A stretch of DNA of 64,000 bases from WJJR01 sp964440935 (GTDB lineage: Bacteria; Zixibacteria; MSB-5A5; WJJR01), in contig CAYTTY010000014.1 of NCBI GenBank assembly GCA_964440935.1, positions 24,445 to 88,444 on the forward strand, read 5' to 3'. A program made the translations under genes and the position numbers. This document shows, one piece after another, positions 25,675 through 34,999 of this stretch. The notes beneath the pieces are model-generated. The model saw only the letters and a list, made by a program, of their open reading frames with translations. It did not search any database and was not told where the DNA came from. Positions within the stretch are counted from its first letter, which is position 1. Every line of letters begins with the position of its first letter.

Positions 25675-25842
25675 GCGTGTTGAAAAATCCTGAATTTCCA
25701 GCAATGCCATGCATCGACAAGAACAATACCCGGGGCGTATGGCATACGCCCTGCCCGCGTATGGGTTACGCGCAGAGGGCGTATTCAATACGCCCCTACA
25801 AAAGCACGTCATCTGCAATGACGCACGTTTTTCAACACACCC
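25675..25842. mobile_element. MITE-like element, family 2
   Basis: Ends GGCGTGTTGAAAAA (from about 25675) and TTTTTCAACACACC (to about 25842) are inverted; inside are two GGGCGTAT...TACGCCC palindromes as in the copy at 8910-9076. The rest of the 25647-25979 gap is flanking palindrome (GACCCGG...CCGGGCC). Confidence 0.7.
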
Positions 25843-25979
25843 CTTGGTCCGGGTTTCACAGAAACAATTCCCATGGCATCGAAAAGGTACTTTCTTAGAG
25901 GCGTATTTTGAGACCCGGTCCAAAGTCCGGGCCACCCAGGAAGAATTGTGAGAGAAGAGATTCATACGGAGGTGAACCC

Positions 25980-26276
25980 ATGCCAGCCTACTTCTTCGTC
26001 GACATTCTCGAAATTACCGACGAAAACAAAATGGAAGAGTACCGTTCAAAAGTGGTCGCGTCAGTAGAACAGTACAACGGACGCTACGTCGTCTTAGGCG
26101 GCCAGTACGAACAGGTCGAAGGCGACTGGTGCCCCAAGTTTCCGGTGATGATTGAATTCGCCGACAAGGACCAGGTGAAACGCTGGTACAATTCCGCCGA
26201 GTATCGCGAGATCAAAGACCTGCGTATTGATGGCACTCGGTCGAACGCGGTAATTCTGGAGGGATTGCCAACGTAG
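25980..26276 (+). CDS. DUF1330 family protein
   Basis: This 98-residue DUF1330 protein has the ferredoxin-like alpha/beta fold of the dimeric alpha-beta barrel group: AYFFVDILEITDENKMEEY, VVLGGQYEQVEGDW, VMIEFADKDQVKRWYNSAEY, then RSNAVILEG. The family's biochemical role is unknown. ACGGAGGTG precedes the ATG at 25980. A single gene with no informative neighbour. Confidence 0.92.
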   Translation: MPAYFFVDILEITDENKMEEYRSKVVASVEQYNGRYVVLGGQYEQVEGDWCPKFPVMIEFADKDQVKRWYNSAEYREIKDLRIDGTRSNAVILEGLPT

Positions 26277-26294
26277 ATACCGTGTTCATTGTCA

Positions 26295-26440
26295 AGGTGT
26301 GGTGTTCAGATAATTGGGTTGAAATGGTCGTTGGTGGATGAGTACGGCGCGGGCGAGGACCAGCAGTCGCCTCATGCATGCACCAATGACGAGCATGTTG
26401 GGTTTGCCGTTGTCTAGCAGGCGTTCGCCGGGATGACCAG
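26295..26440 (-). pseudogene. Remnant of an IS110-family transposase C terminus
   Basis: About 47 codons on the minus strand read GERLLDNGKPNMLVIGACMR then RLLVLARAVL and FQPNYLN, matching the C-terminal end of IS110/IS116/IS902 transposases (GKP...ACMRKLL...). The upstream RuvC-like part is gone. Only this fragment is visible in the 26277-26651 gap. Confidence 0.6.
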
Positions 26441-26651
26441 CCGGTGGACCCGGCGGCGTTTCTGGGGGCGTCGTAAGACGTTGTCCCAATAAGCAGCGGC
26501 TCACTCAATACAGGGAAATTGACCGAATCTATGCCGAAGGCCATGCGTTCCTGGTAGCATTCGTTTATATTTGGTATACGTACAGTGTCTCATTTGAGCA
26601 AGTTGCAAAGCTTGAACGGATCTCAGGTCATTGTATCACACTCGCAAGATT

Positions 26652-28934
26652 ATGCGGACAGCGCGATACCTTCTAAATCTAACTCTCGTTGTGTTGGCGA
26701 TCGTGCTTCAGTACGGTGAAGTTGACGCTCGTCGAGTAGCGACTATCGACATCGATGACACCCGATCCTCGACATACCTCCCTTTTGAGGTTCGCAAGAT
26801 CGCTGGCACAGATTGGGAGACAACGAAGCGTCCCGTCCTTCATCCGGTTAAGGTGCCAGGCGTCTACAAGGACAGCCAGCAGACTGCCTGGATAGTGATG
26901 GTCGCAAATCCAGCGATCAATCAGGATCAACCAGCCGGTGTTCATTTCGAGGACAGAGCGAGTGGTGATCGCTTCCGTGAAGCTCCGTTTTATTACACCG
27001 CTTGCGACTTCTGCGTATCCGGTGATTGGGAACAAGGTGACCTGGTGGCGATTGTCGGTTGCTACCGTCACGATTCGGCATTTGTGCTGAAAACAGGATT
27101 GTCGGATACAACTGCGATTCGGTATCTCGCATCCGGTACAGACGGAACTGGTGATGGCGAATGGCGGCCAGGCATCCCTTTCATTGCCCAGAACGATTAC
27201 GATTTCGATGGTCGAGAAGAAGCGTTCTTCCAGGTCTTTTCCGCTCGTGATCCAGGGCCACGTGTTCTGTACTGCATTGAGATCGAGACTCTCGACATTG
27301 AATGGTCACTACCGGTTGCTTCCTCTGTGAGGCCTGGCAACCTTTTCGTGTGTGGAGATACGGCTGAGCCCGCGGTCATCTTCATCTCCTATGGGCCCCA
27401 GAACAAAGTCTCCGACGTCAATTTCAATGATGAATACGGTTACGTCACCGTAGTGGACGACCAGGGTGTGATACTCCACAATCAGGAGATCTCAAGTTCT
27501 CTGGCGACTCCTGTTCTCGGAACTGCTCAGGACGGTGGTTTCTATCTGTCGCACTCTCTGCCGCTGGACAGTGGAGAGCTCCGTGATCGACACGATACAT
27601 CGGGACATTGGCTTAGCTTGATTACTGCTAATTTGACTTCTGTCCGCACCGTTCCGCTTGAAAGTGATCTTCAAGATGTCTTGTGGCTTTTTGACTACGA
27701 CAAAGATGGATACTTGGACCTGCATGCATTGTCTCGCGCTGGTGACGTATTGGTCTTTGACTCAAATTTGAGTGTACTGGCTCGCGGCTATGCGCCGAGT
27801 TTGCAGTGCCATCTGGGCCGCATTCCGCTCGAAGGATATGATGACCCGGGACACGTGTTCCACACGTGGAACGGGACAGAGGTCTATTCAGCGCAATTCA
27901 AGAAGTTGGCTCAGTACAACGAACCAGCGACGGAATATCAGCCGATGGTGGTTGATCATGCCGGGAATGTCCGTCAATTCATGTTGACGAATTGCAATGT
28001 GTACTATCATGTCGCAATTCAACGACGTGACGTGTTTGATCTCGCGAGAATCGCCTTCTGGGAGTATCAGACCTATGTTCTGAGTGTTTTGTCTGCGGCT
28101 GTGGTAGCGCTGATATTGGTGAATCACTATCGCCGCAAGACCCGCAAGAACCTCGTGCTCATTAGAGAACAAAAGAACGAGCTGGAGGAGGTGCACCGGC
28201 AACTTCAGGACGCCCAAGAGGCAATCATCGCGCAAGAGAAGTACACACAGGCGAAGGACATCGCCGGCGGCTTCGCTCACGAGATCCGTAACGCACTACT
28301 TCCGGCCGAGGGGGCACTCGCGCGATTGGAACGAGCTGCAGATTCAGAGGCGCGAGCACCCCTGACACCAGAGGAGTACACCAGGCGGGCTCAACAAGCA
28401 GTCAGTCGGGCTCTCAAACTGACCCGCCTGATATCCACCTACACGAAGCTGGAGGCGTCCAAGCAGCCGGAGCCGGTCGATCTTGACGAGGTAATCGAAG
28501 AAGTTCTGGAGGCAGACAGGACACGTATTAGTGACCAAGGCGTCACGATCGAGAAGAATCTAAGGAAAATCAGACCAATCAGGGCCAACAAGCAGCAGTT
28601 GTATCTGTGCTTTAACAACCTGTTGCTCAACAGCTTGGATGCATTGACAGGGCGCCCGGATCCGCATATACTGATCACAGTCGACGCTGGCAGTGATGCA
28701 GTTCGTGTGACGATTCAGGACAACGGCGTCGGTATCGCGCATCAGGATCTGTCGCGTGTCTTCGACACGTTTTACTCCACCAAGCCGAGCTCGGGTACCG
28801 GTCTCGGACTAACGATGGTCAAGAAGATTGTCGAAATGTACGATGGCACCATCGCCATCAACAGCGAGCCCGATTACTGGACGAGAGTCGATCTTACATT
28901 CGTTGCCTGGCCAGTGAACGAACAGAAGAGGTAG
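26652..28934 (+). CDS. Membrane sensor histidine kinase with beta-propeller-like periplasmic domain
   Basis: The 760-residue protein has an N-terminal signal or membrane segment, then about 430 periplasmic residues with repeating strand motifs and calcium-loop-like stretches (DYDFDGREE, DYDKDGYLD) typical of FG-GAP/integrin-like propellers. One membrane helix follows (YVLSVLSAAVVALILVNHY), then a coiled coil (about 505-540), HisKA with His in GGFAHEIRNALLP, and HATPase_c with NNLLLNSLDAL, DNGVGI, FDTFYSTKP and GTGLGLTMV. ATG 26652 is preferred to TTG 26631. It is followed after 19 bases by its likely partner, an NtrC-type regulator. What the propeller senses is unknown. Confidence 0.88.
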   Translation: MRTARYLLNLTLVVLAIVLQYGEVDARRVATIDIDDTRSSTYLPFEVRKIAGTDWETTKRPVLHPVKVPGVYKDSQQTAWIVMVANPAINQDQPAGVHFEDRASGDRFREAPFYYTACDFCVSGDWEQGDLVAIVGCYRHDSAFVLKTGLSDTTAIRYLASGTDGTGDGEWRPGIPFIAQNDYDFDGREEAFFQVFSARDPGPRVLYCIEIETLDIEWSLPVASSVRPGNLFVCGDTAEPAVIFISYGPQNKVSDVNFNDEYGYVTVVDDQGVILHNQEISSSLATPVLGTAQDGGFYLSHSLPLDSGELRDRHDTSGHWLSLITANLTSVRTVPLESDLQDVLWLFDYDKDGYLDLHALSRAGDVLVFDSNLSVLARGYAPSLQCHLGRIPLEGYDDPGHVFHTWNGTEVYSAQFKKLAQYNEPATEYQPMVVDHAGNVRQFMLTNCNVYYHVAIQRRDVFDLARIAFWEYQTYVLSVLSAAVVALILVNHYRRKTRKNLVLIREQKNELEEVHRQLQDAQEAIIAQEKYTQAKDIAGGFAHEIRNALLPAEGALARLERAADSEARAPLTPEEYTRRAQQAVSRALKLTRLISTYTKLEASKQPEPVDLDEVIEEVLEADRTRISDQGVTIEKNLRKIRPIRANKQQLYLCFNNLLLNSLDALTGRPDPHILITVDAGSDAVRVTIQDNGVGIAHQDLSRVFDTFYSTKPSSGTGLGLTMVKKIVEMYDGTIAINSEPDYWTRVDLTFVAWPVNEQKR

Positions 28935-28953
28935 CATCCGTCGAGCATCTGCC

Positions 28954-30324
28954 ATGTCCGCCCAGCTCCAAGCCAAAGTTCTTGTCGTCGATGACGATCC
29001 TCATGTTCTGGAAATGCTGGAAGATCTCCTGGCAGGTGACTACTCCATCGTGCTGGCCGATTCGGGTGAGAAGGCCGTTACGGTCGCGGAAGAACATGGA
29101 GATCTGGCCGCAGTGGTCATGGATATCAAGATGGCTCCGATGGATGGACTGGTTGCGGCCCGCAAGATTCGGGAACTCCGGCCACAAACACGGGTCATTT
29201 TCCACACGGGATATCCGGGCGAGTATGCGGAGGCAACGATTGACAAGGAAGAGAAGCCGTTCGATTATATTGAGAAGGGCGAGTCACTTCCGCGTCTTCT
29301 AAGATCTGTTCGAAATGCTGTTGAAGCATTCGATATCCAGACTTACAACGAGCGCCTGTTTGAACTGGCCGAGAGTGAATTTGGTATTATCGGCCGCTCC
29401 CGGGCGATGCGCGACGTGTTCGAGACGATCCGAAAGGTCGCGCCCACCGATACCAAGGTGATGATCCTCGGTGAGACCGGTACCGGCAAGGAGCTGGTGG
29501 CCAAGGCTATTCACCTGCAAAGCCGGCGCCGCGACAAACGGCTTGGCATTCTCAACTGCAACCACAAGAATCCCGATTTGATCGAGTCAGAGCTGTTCGG
29601 TCATGCCAAAGGGTCGTTCACCTCGGCGACCGGTGACCGCATTGGGCTCTTTGAGTACGCCAACGGCGGAACAGTATTTCTCGATGAGATCGGTGATCTG
29701 GACATGACATCGCAGGCCAAGCTGTTGCGTGTGCTGGAGACGGGAGAATACACAAAGGTCGGCCAGCCACAGACTTACACAACCGACGTTCGGTTGATCT
29801 GCGCCACGCATCGGGACTTGGAGGAGTTGACCAGGCAGCAGCGCTTCCGCGAGGATCTTCTGTATCGGCTGAAGGGGATCACAATTACGCTTCCCTCGCT
29901 GCGCGATAGGATTGAAGACATTCCTCGTCTCGTTGACAAGTTCGTCATGGACTGCACAAGTACGAAGAGCCTTTCCCCAAAGATCTTCGACCAGAGCGCC
30001 ATCAATGCCCTCTTGCATCACAACTGGCCCGGCAATGTGAGGCAACTGCAGGACCAGGTTGAGCGACTCATGGTATTGACTGATTCAGACATCATTCTGG
30101 CTGATGATGTCGAGCAGAGCCTCCGTACGAATACTCCAGCACACTCCGAATCACAATCACTTCCCCAGCGCCTCAAGAAGCTCGAGCGCATTCTCATCAT
30201 CGAAGCCTTGTCCGGCACATGTGGCAATATCGCCGCTGCGGCCAATCTGCTCGGGATTGATCGGACGACACTACAGAAGAAGCTCAAGCTGCACGATCTT
30301 GATGCAGATTCGTTTAGGGATTGA
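28954..30324 (+). CDS. NtrC-family response regulator with altered GAFTGA loop
   Basis: This 456-residue protein has a receiver (LVVDDDPHV, phospho-Asp in VVMDIKMAPMDG, residues about 5-120), AAA+ domain (about 145-375) with Walker A GETGTGKELVAKAI, Walker B TVFLDEIGDL and sensor FREDLLYRL, and a Fis-type helix-turn-helix at the end (CGNIAAAANLLGIDRTTL). The loop that contacts sigma-54, normally GAFTGA, reads GSFTSA, keeping only Phe-Thr and the flanking residues. It may therefore work poorly with sigma-54 or act another way. It pairs with the propeller kinase just upstream; targets are unknown. Confidence 0.9.
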   Translation: MSAQLQAKVLVVDDDPHVLEMLEDLLAGDYSIVLADSGEKAVTVAEEHGDLAAVVMDIKMAPMDGLVAARKIRELRPQTRVIFHTGYPGEYAEATIDKEEKPFDYIEKGESLPRLLRSVRNAVEAFDIQTYNERLFELAESEFGIIGRSRAMRDVFETIRKVAPTDTKVMILGETGTGKELVAKAIHLQSRRRDKRLGILNCNHKNPDLIESELFGHAKGSFTSATGDRIGLFEYANGGTVFLDEIGDLDMTSQAKLLRVLETGEYTKVGQPQTYTTDVRLICATHRDLEELTRQQRFREDLLYRLKGITITLPSLRDRIEDIPRLVDKFVMDCTSTKSLSPKIFDQSAINALLHHNWPGNVRQLQDQVERLMVLTDSDIILADDVEQSLRTNTPAHSESQSLPQRLKKLERILIIEALSGTCGNIAAAANLLGIDRTTLQKKLKLHDLDADSFRD

Positions 30325-30414
30325 CAATCTACAGATCTGCCAAATCGTAGTGCCTCACCACGCTATTTTATCCCCGCTGTGAGGGAGACGATCACACCTC
30401 CAGACATGCAGAAA

Positions 30415-30533
30415 CCTATCTCGTTTCCCAAAAACGAGATAGGGCGCGGTCCTGATAGGCTAACCTGGCACGGTTTTTGAAGTGTCCTGCAGTGGCTGAA
30501 ACATCAAGTGAGCAGGTGTACCACCTGCTCACT
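30415..30533. terminator. Two perfect 12-bp hairpins after the NtrC-type gene
   Basis: CCTATCTCGTTT (30415-30426) pairs with AAACGAGATAGG (30432-30443); AGTGAGCAGGTG (30507-30518) pairs with CACCTGCTCACT (30522-30533). No long T tract follows, so terminator function is inferred. Confidence 0.5.
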
Positions 30534-30636
30534 ACGTTTGAGACAAAGCGATGCGACTACAGATACATCAAAAGAACCTCGCAGTCGTTGGAATAAATGT
30601 GACAAGTCGCATGCCAATCGTCGTTACACTGGTGGC

Positions 30637-30818
30637 TATAGCAATTGTCAGAAGTATTTTCCGTTTCCATTGGGGTGCCACGCCCCTTCAGGCCCGTGGT
30701 TCCACATTCGGACGATCCCAGTTCACGGGCCTAAAGGCCCGTGGCACCCGAAAGTGAGTGTCAATGAAGCGGGGTCTCGCCTCTTATCAATCGGAACGGA
30801 ATTATGACAATCGCTCTA
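30637..30818. mobile_element. MITE-like element, family 1 (intact copy C)
   Basis: This is the best complete copy: left end TATAGCAATTGTCAGAAG (from 30637), right end TTATGACAATCGCTCTA (to 30818). Inside are GGTGCCACG-type and GGGCCTAAAGGCCCGTGGCA palindromes (CAGGCCCGTGG...CCACGGGCC). About 182 bases, no coding capacity. It shows the uninterrupted target into which family-2 elements have jumped in other copies. Confidence 0.8.
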
Positions 30819-31612
30819 ATACCAAGCACAATATGGATGAGGTATCGAAATGCGTCTGAATGCACTACTGTCCAAGACAACGCTGGGATCAGAGACATCA
30901 TCGTCGTCGAGTATTGTAACGAATCAAATCAGAGCATCGCAGGTCAATCGGATGACGAATTGTATTGGGGCAGGATCACTTGGCGCATTGGTTCCGACGA
31001 ATGAAATTCTGATCGCAGATACAGTCGTGTCAGATGGTTCTGCTGAAGTAGAGGTCCCTCGCCGGTCCCACCACGGCCGGTGCGATGGTGTGCCGGCGGC
31101 GGTATGTAGAGGTCGCTGAGGCCGTCTACAGCGGGGGACGTGGCCCGTCGGTGCCAACCGGCGGGCCCGCGTTTTTAGGGGGGGCGTTTCCAATTAGGGT
31201 CTGTGTGGATGTGAACGGCCTTGTTCCAAGTTGTTGGTGAGTTGTGCGTGGCCCTGATGAGAAAAGCACTCATCAGGGCCACGTTCCGTTGAAACGGTTC
31301 GGGGGAGTTCGTGCACTGTCCTCCACACCCGGCTGAAGCCGGGTGTCAAAGGGCATGAAGCCCGCTGAAGCGGGCTGGCGATGCCAATACGTGATTTGCA
31401 GAGACTTCAATTCAAACGTCTCGTGGCCATCTGAATGTGCGTTACGCAAGCCCTGATGGATAAAGCCCCATCGGGGCCACTTTTTTGTGTGGTGTCTGTG
31501 GTGTCACCCGCCCTCGGGTGACGCTTTGCCGGTCAGGAAGATGGCCGTCACGCGAGGGCGCGTGACGGCACGCTGGAATCACACAGCGATTCTGACAACT
31601 GCTATAGGATAT
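30819..31612. repeat. Gap with terminator-like hairpin, REP cassette and a single family-1 end
   Basis: A terminator-like hairpin GGCCCGTCGGT/ACCGGCGGGCC (31142-31167) is followed by TTTTT (31172-31176). A REP cassette (about 31238-31480) has GGCCCTGATGA/TCATCAGGGCC and CCCGGCTGAAGCCGGG modules. A lone right end TTCTGACAACTGCTATA stops at 31606. An 89-codon frame at 30850-31119 has no ribosome site or recognisable content. Confidence 0.6.
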
Positions 31613-33082
31613 CTACTCACTCCGCAACGCCGCCACCGGATCCAGGCGCGCGGCCCGGGTAGCGGGGTAGAGGCCGGCGGCGATGCTGACGAGGATGCCG
31701 AAGGATAAGGCGAGCAGGATCAGCCAGATGGGTAGTGTGAAGGGATCGAAGGTGGGGATGTCTTTGCTTTCGAGGAAGCGTTGAAACGCAAATGAAATGA
31801 TGCGGGTGGCGATCCAGCCGCACAATATGCCGAGCGCCGATCCGACGGCGCCAATTACACCCGATTCGACGAGGAACATCCACCTCACATCGCGTTCATC
31901 GGCGCCGAGTGAACGCAAAATGCCGATCTCCTTGCGGCGTTCAACAATCGACATCACCATTGTGTTGACAATACCCAGTGCGGCGGTGACCAGCGCGATC
32001 ACGCCGATCATGCCCAGCATCAAGTTGAAATAGAAATAGAAGCGTTGAATTTCCTCGAATTGTTCGGCGTAACTGAAGACGCGAAAGCCCAATGTTTCGA
32101 CGGAGTCTTTAATCTGTTTAAACGGGGTCATGGGATCAACGTCGAGTGTGACCTGTGTAAATGTGCGAGCGTCCTGGCTGGACGGATCGGCAAAGAGTTG
32201 GCCACGCTGCATGATGGCCAACAGGCTGGCGGGATCGGTGCCGATGCCGAATCCACTGGATGACAGTCGTCGTGCGATCCCAAGTGGCAGATACAACGAT
32301 GCGCGTCCGGAACGCCGTCCCGGTGACGCATCGACAATGCCCGAAATGACCAATGTGTCATGGCGTGTGATACGCCGGTGAAGGTATCCGTCGATGAACC
32401 GGCGCACTCCTTCATTCAGCTCCTGTTGCAAAATGCGCCGACGGTAATCGGTGTGGAATAGTGAATCAAACCGGATGGCTTTGAGCCGTTCCCAGAAGGC
32501 CTCTGATCCATCGTGCACGATGTTGATGAGGGCACTGTCGAAACTGGCGGCTTCGGTGGAGATTACAATCTGCTGACCGACCAACGTGTCGCCCGTGTCC
32601 AATTCGAGTTCGTCCAGCAGCCGGTCGGTGACGATCACTTCGGTTGCTGTGTCGGAGTGGAAAACCGTTCCCACTTCCACATTCGACATTAATCCGGTTT
32701 CCATCGCGTCGGTGGGAATCGCTTGCGCGCGAACTGTGAGCGTTGTGTCAAGGACCGACACGCGTACCTCTAAGGCGTCGTACGGATACGCCAGTTGGAC
32801 ACCGGGAACGTTGGCGATTTCTTGGAGTGCGTATTGATCGAGCGGACGCGGCTGCGCCGTGTCGGGGGCTTTGCTGTCGCGCTGCTGGTAGACGTGCATC
32901 GTGGTGAACCAGCCGAATTCGGTGTACTGGTCGGTAATGAACTTCTGGTTGCCGGCGCCGAAGGAGAGCATGGCGACAAAGGTCGCGATGGCGATCATCA
33001 CCCCGGTGATGGTCAGCACGGCCCGCAGTTTGATGCGCAGCAAATTGCCGAACGCCTGCTCGATGAGATCGCGCAGTGTCAT
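31613..33082 (-). CDS. ABC transporter permease, MacB/FtsX type
   Basis: This 489-residue protein starts with the MacB-type N terminus (LIEQAFGNLLRIKLRAVLTITGV, first membrane helix about 20-42), a large periplasmic domain (about 50-340), then three helices of the FtsX domain (LGMIGVIALVTAALGIVNTM, SVERRKEIGILRSLGADERD, and two later) ending in the classic DPVAALRSE. It overlaps the upstream ATPase gene by four bases. Together they would form a mechanotransmission-type exporter of lipoprotein, peptide or antibiotic; no membrane-fusion protein gene is adjacent, so it is closer to LolCDE/FtsX-like pairs than to MacAB. Confidence 0.88.
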   Translation of the reverse strand: MTLRDLIEQAFGNLLRIKLRAVLTITGVMIAIATFVAMLSFGAGNQKFITDQYTEFGWFTTMHVYQQRDSKAPDTAQPRPLDQYALQEIANVPGVQLAYPYDALEVRVSVLDTTLTVRAQAIPTDAMETGLMSNVEVGTVFHSDTATEVIVTDRLLDELELDTGDTLVGQQIVISTEAASFDSALINIVHDGSEAFWERLKAIRFDSLFHTDYRRRILQQELNEGVRRFIDGYLHRRITRHDTLVISGIVDASPGRRSGRASLYLPLGIARRLSSSGFGIGTDPASLLAIMQRGQLFADPSSQDARTFTQVTLDVDPMTPFKQIKDSVETLGFRVFSYAEQFEEIQRFYFYFNLMLGMIGVIALVTAALGIVNTMVMSIVERRKEIGILRSLGADERDVRWMFLVESGVIGAVGSALGILCGWIATRIISFAFQRFLESKDIPTFDPFTLPIWLILLALSFGILVSIAAGLYPATRAARLDPVAALRSE

Positions 33083-33795
33083 GCCGTCTCCCGCTCGCCT
33101 TCGGCGTCGATTTTGCCGTACACCATGCGGATGGACCGTCGCGCCGTGCGACGCGCCAGGTCCAGGTCGTGGGTGACCATGATGATGGTCATCCCGTCGC
33201 GGTTGAGCGATGTGAGCAGGGCGGCGATGGATTCGGTGTTGTCGTGATCGAGATTCCCGGTGGGTTCATCGGCAAAGATGATGTCGGGTTCCTTGACCAG
33301 CGCGCGTGCGATTGCGACGCGTTGTTGCTCGCCGCCGGAGAGATCGGCCGGGCGATGGTCGGCACGGTCGGCGATACCGAGGCGGTCGAGGATCTGTTCG
33401 GCGCGTTTGCGCCGCTCGACCTTGGCCACACCATTGAACAACATCGCCGCCTCAACATTGCGCAGGGCCGTCTGGTGCGGCAGCAGGTTGAACGACTGAA
33501 AGATGATGCCAACCCGCCGCGCGCGGAATTCGGCCAGCTCACGTCGTGAAATCGCCGTCAGTGTCTGGGAGCCGATGCGAATCTCGCCGGACGTCGGTGT
33601 GTCGAGTCCGGCGAGCAGATTGAGCAGTGTCGATTTGCCCGAGCCCGATGCACCGACAACGGCGAGAAACTCACCTTGGGCGATATCGAGACTGACATCG
33701 TCGACGGCGCGGACCTCATGGGTGCCGCGCTGGTACATGCGGCTGAGGTGGGAAGCGGTGATCCAAGCGTCGGGTGACATAGCCGGCTCTTGCAT
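33079..33795 (-). CDS. ABC transporter ATPase, LolD/MacB type
   Basis: This 238-residue ATPase has Walker A GASGSGKSTLL, Q-loop IFQSFNLLP, signature LSGGEQQRVAIARAL, Walker B DIIFADEPTGNLD and the H-loop MVTHDLDLA. The 'EPTGNLD' and 'NLLP' forms are typical of the LolD/MacB/FtsE class. ATG at 33795 has CGGAG before it. Its stop overlaps the permease start (ATGA), so both are made together. Confidence 0.92.
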   Translation of the reverse strand: MQEPAMSPDAWITASHLSRMYQRGTHEVRAVDDVSLDIAQGEFLAVVGASGSGKSTLLNLLAGLDTPTSGEIRIGSQTLTAISRRELAEFRARRVGIIFQSFNLLPHQTALRNVEAAMLFNGVAKVERRKRAEQILDRLGIADRADHRPADLSGGEQQRVAIARALVKEPDIIFADEPTGNLDHDNTESIAALLTSLNRDGMTIIMVTHDLDLARRTARRSIRMVYGKIDAEGERETA

Positions 33796-33866
33796 TGACT
33801 CCGGGCCAATTCAATACGACGCATCTTTTCACACAAGTGCTTACCGCATCGATGCCGGCCTTGTTG

Positions 33867-34466
33867 TCACGGGACCGTAATGACCAAACCCTTACAGTCG
33901 TCGGTCCCCCGCCGCATATAGGCATGACGAACAGTTGAATCAAAGTACACCGAGTCGCCCGCGTTGATCTCGCGCGGTTCCTCATCATAGAAAATCGTGA
34001 GCTGTCCGGAGATGAGGTAGAGGAACTCGATGCCTTCGTGCTCGTGGTAGTTGTGCTTCCCCGGTGGATTCGGGATTTCCTCGAAGTAGGCCAAGTAGGC
34101 GCTCAGTGCCCGTTCAACGGCTTCGTAGTCAAGACTCTCAAATCGGTACGGCACCACACCATTGCGGATCTTGCTGTCGGCCGGGAATTGAATACGGTCC
34201 TCTTTGCGGACGATGGCGAAGACGGGCCTGGGTGTCTCTGAAGTGAAGAAGAACTCCAGACCGACACTGAAGACCATCGCCAGCCGCAGTAGAGTCGGCA
34301 GGGTGGGATACAGAAGTCCACGCTCGATCTTCGAGATCATGGCCGGAGAGAGGCCCGAGTGCTCCCCCAATTCGACCAGACCGATTTTCTTCTTAAGACG
34401 CAGTGCGCGCAACTTGGGGCCGATTTCGTACCGATTCAGCCCTTCTACCAGCGTGTCAGACAGCAT
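33867..34466 (-). CDS. XRE-family regulator with C-terminal cupin domain
   Basis: This 199-residue protein has a helix-turn-helix at about residues 16-70 (LRALRLKKKIGLVELGEHSG, LSPAMISKIERGLLYPTLP) and a cupin at about 125-195 (HEHEGIEFLYLISGQLTI, GDSVYFDSTVRHAYMR) with His residues suited to a metal or small ligand. Such regulators often control polyamine, amino-acid or stress genes. AAGGAG stands before the ATG. It is divergent from a DUF378 gene, with a short palindrome between them. Confidence 0.9.
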   Translation of the reverse strand: MLSDTLVEGLNRYEIGPKLRALRLKKKIGLVELGEHSGLSPAMISKIERGLLYPTLPTLLRLAMVFSVGLEFFFTSETPRPVFAIVRKEDRIQFPADSKIRNGVVPYRFESLDYEAVERALSAYLAYFEEIPNPPGKHNYHEHEGIEFLYLISGQLTIFYDEEPREINAGDSVYFDSTVRHAYMRRGTDDCKGLVITVP

Positions 34467-34539
34467 TTTTCAGTCTCCTTAGCATCTCAGTAAAATAGGC
34501 ATCAGATCTTTTCACCGCAATCACATCATCTTTAATTTT

Positions 34540-34552
34540 ACGAAATTTTCGT
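34540..34552. promoter_or_regulatory. Candidate operator palindrome
   Basis: ACGAAATTTTCGT is a perfect 6+1+6 palindrome in an AT-rich stretch 74 bases before the XRE-cupin start and 88 bases before the DUF378 start. Its place suggests autoregulation or control of the divergent gene; this is inference. Confidence 0.4.
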
Positions 34553-34639
34553 TCAACTCAATTGACTTTTCCTCGTAAATAAGTTCAGATCAATCAAACG
34601 GGATTGATCGGAGCGAAAAGAGCCGAAGGAGGAAGAGAG

Positions 34640-34840
34640 ATGAAAGCACTTGGGATTATCACCATCGCCCTGATCGTGATCGGCGGGTTGAACTGGGGAC
34701 TGGTTGGGTTCCTGAAGTTCGATCTGGTGGCCGCGGTTTTTGGGGAGATGAGTTCGGTGGCGCGGTTGGTCTACGCCTTAGTCGGGATCAGCGCCATCTA
34801 TCAATTGCTGCGCATCAAGAACGTCGCCGAGGTCCAGTAG
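34640..34840 (+). CDS. DUF378 small membrane protein
   Basis: The 66-residue protein has two membrane helices (LGIITIALIVIGGLNWGLVG and ARLVYALVGISAIYQLL) and the family hallmark GGLNWGLVGF, followed by a short charged tail. DUF378 (YuzA-like) has no known function. The start at 34640 is fixed by AGGAGG seven bases upstream; the longer frame from 34604 ignores this. Divergent from the XRE-cupin regulator. Confidence 0.92.
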   Translation: MKALGIITIALIVIGGLNWGLVGFLKFDLVAAVFGEMSSVARLVYALVGISAIYQLLRIKNVAEVQ

Positions 34841-34999
34841 GGCCCGGTGCTCACACAAGACAACCACAAACCAATGACGCGAATTGGTCGGTGTCGGTGC
34901 CGTAGGGGATTCTAAGGTGAGAGAATCGCCATTGTTATACAGCTCGCTCTTCTTCCGGCAACCCTGCGGCTCCCGGCCCGATCACAGGAGGATTGTACG

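Noticed and set aside
30850..31119. 89-codon plus-strand frame in the repeat-rich gap
   Set aside because: No ribosome site, Ser-rich low-complexity content and no family likeness, though a terminator-like hairpin follows.
838..31480. REP cassettes as a possible CRISPR array
   Set aside because: Units are different palindromes without equal spacers; no cas genes nearby.
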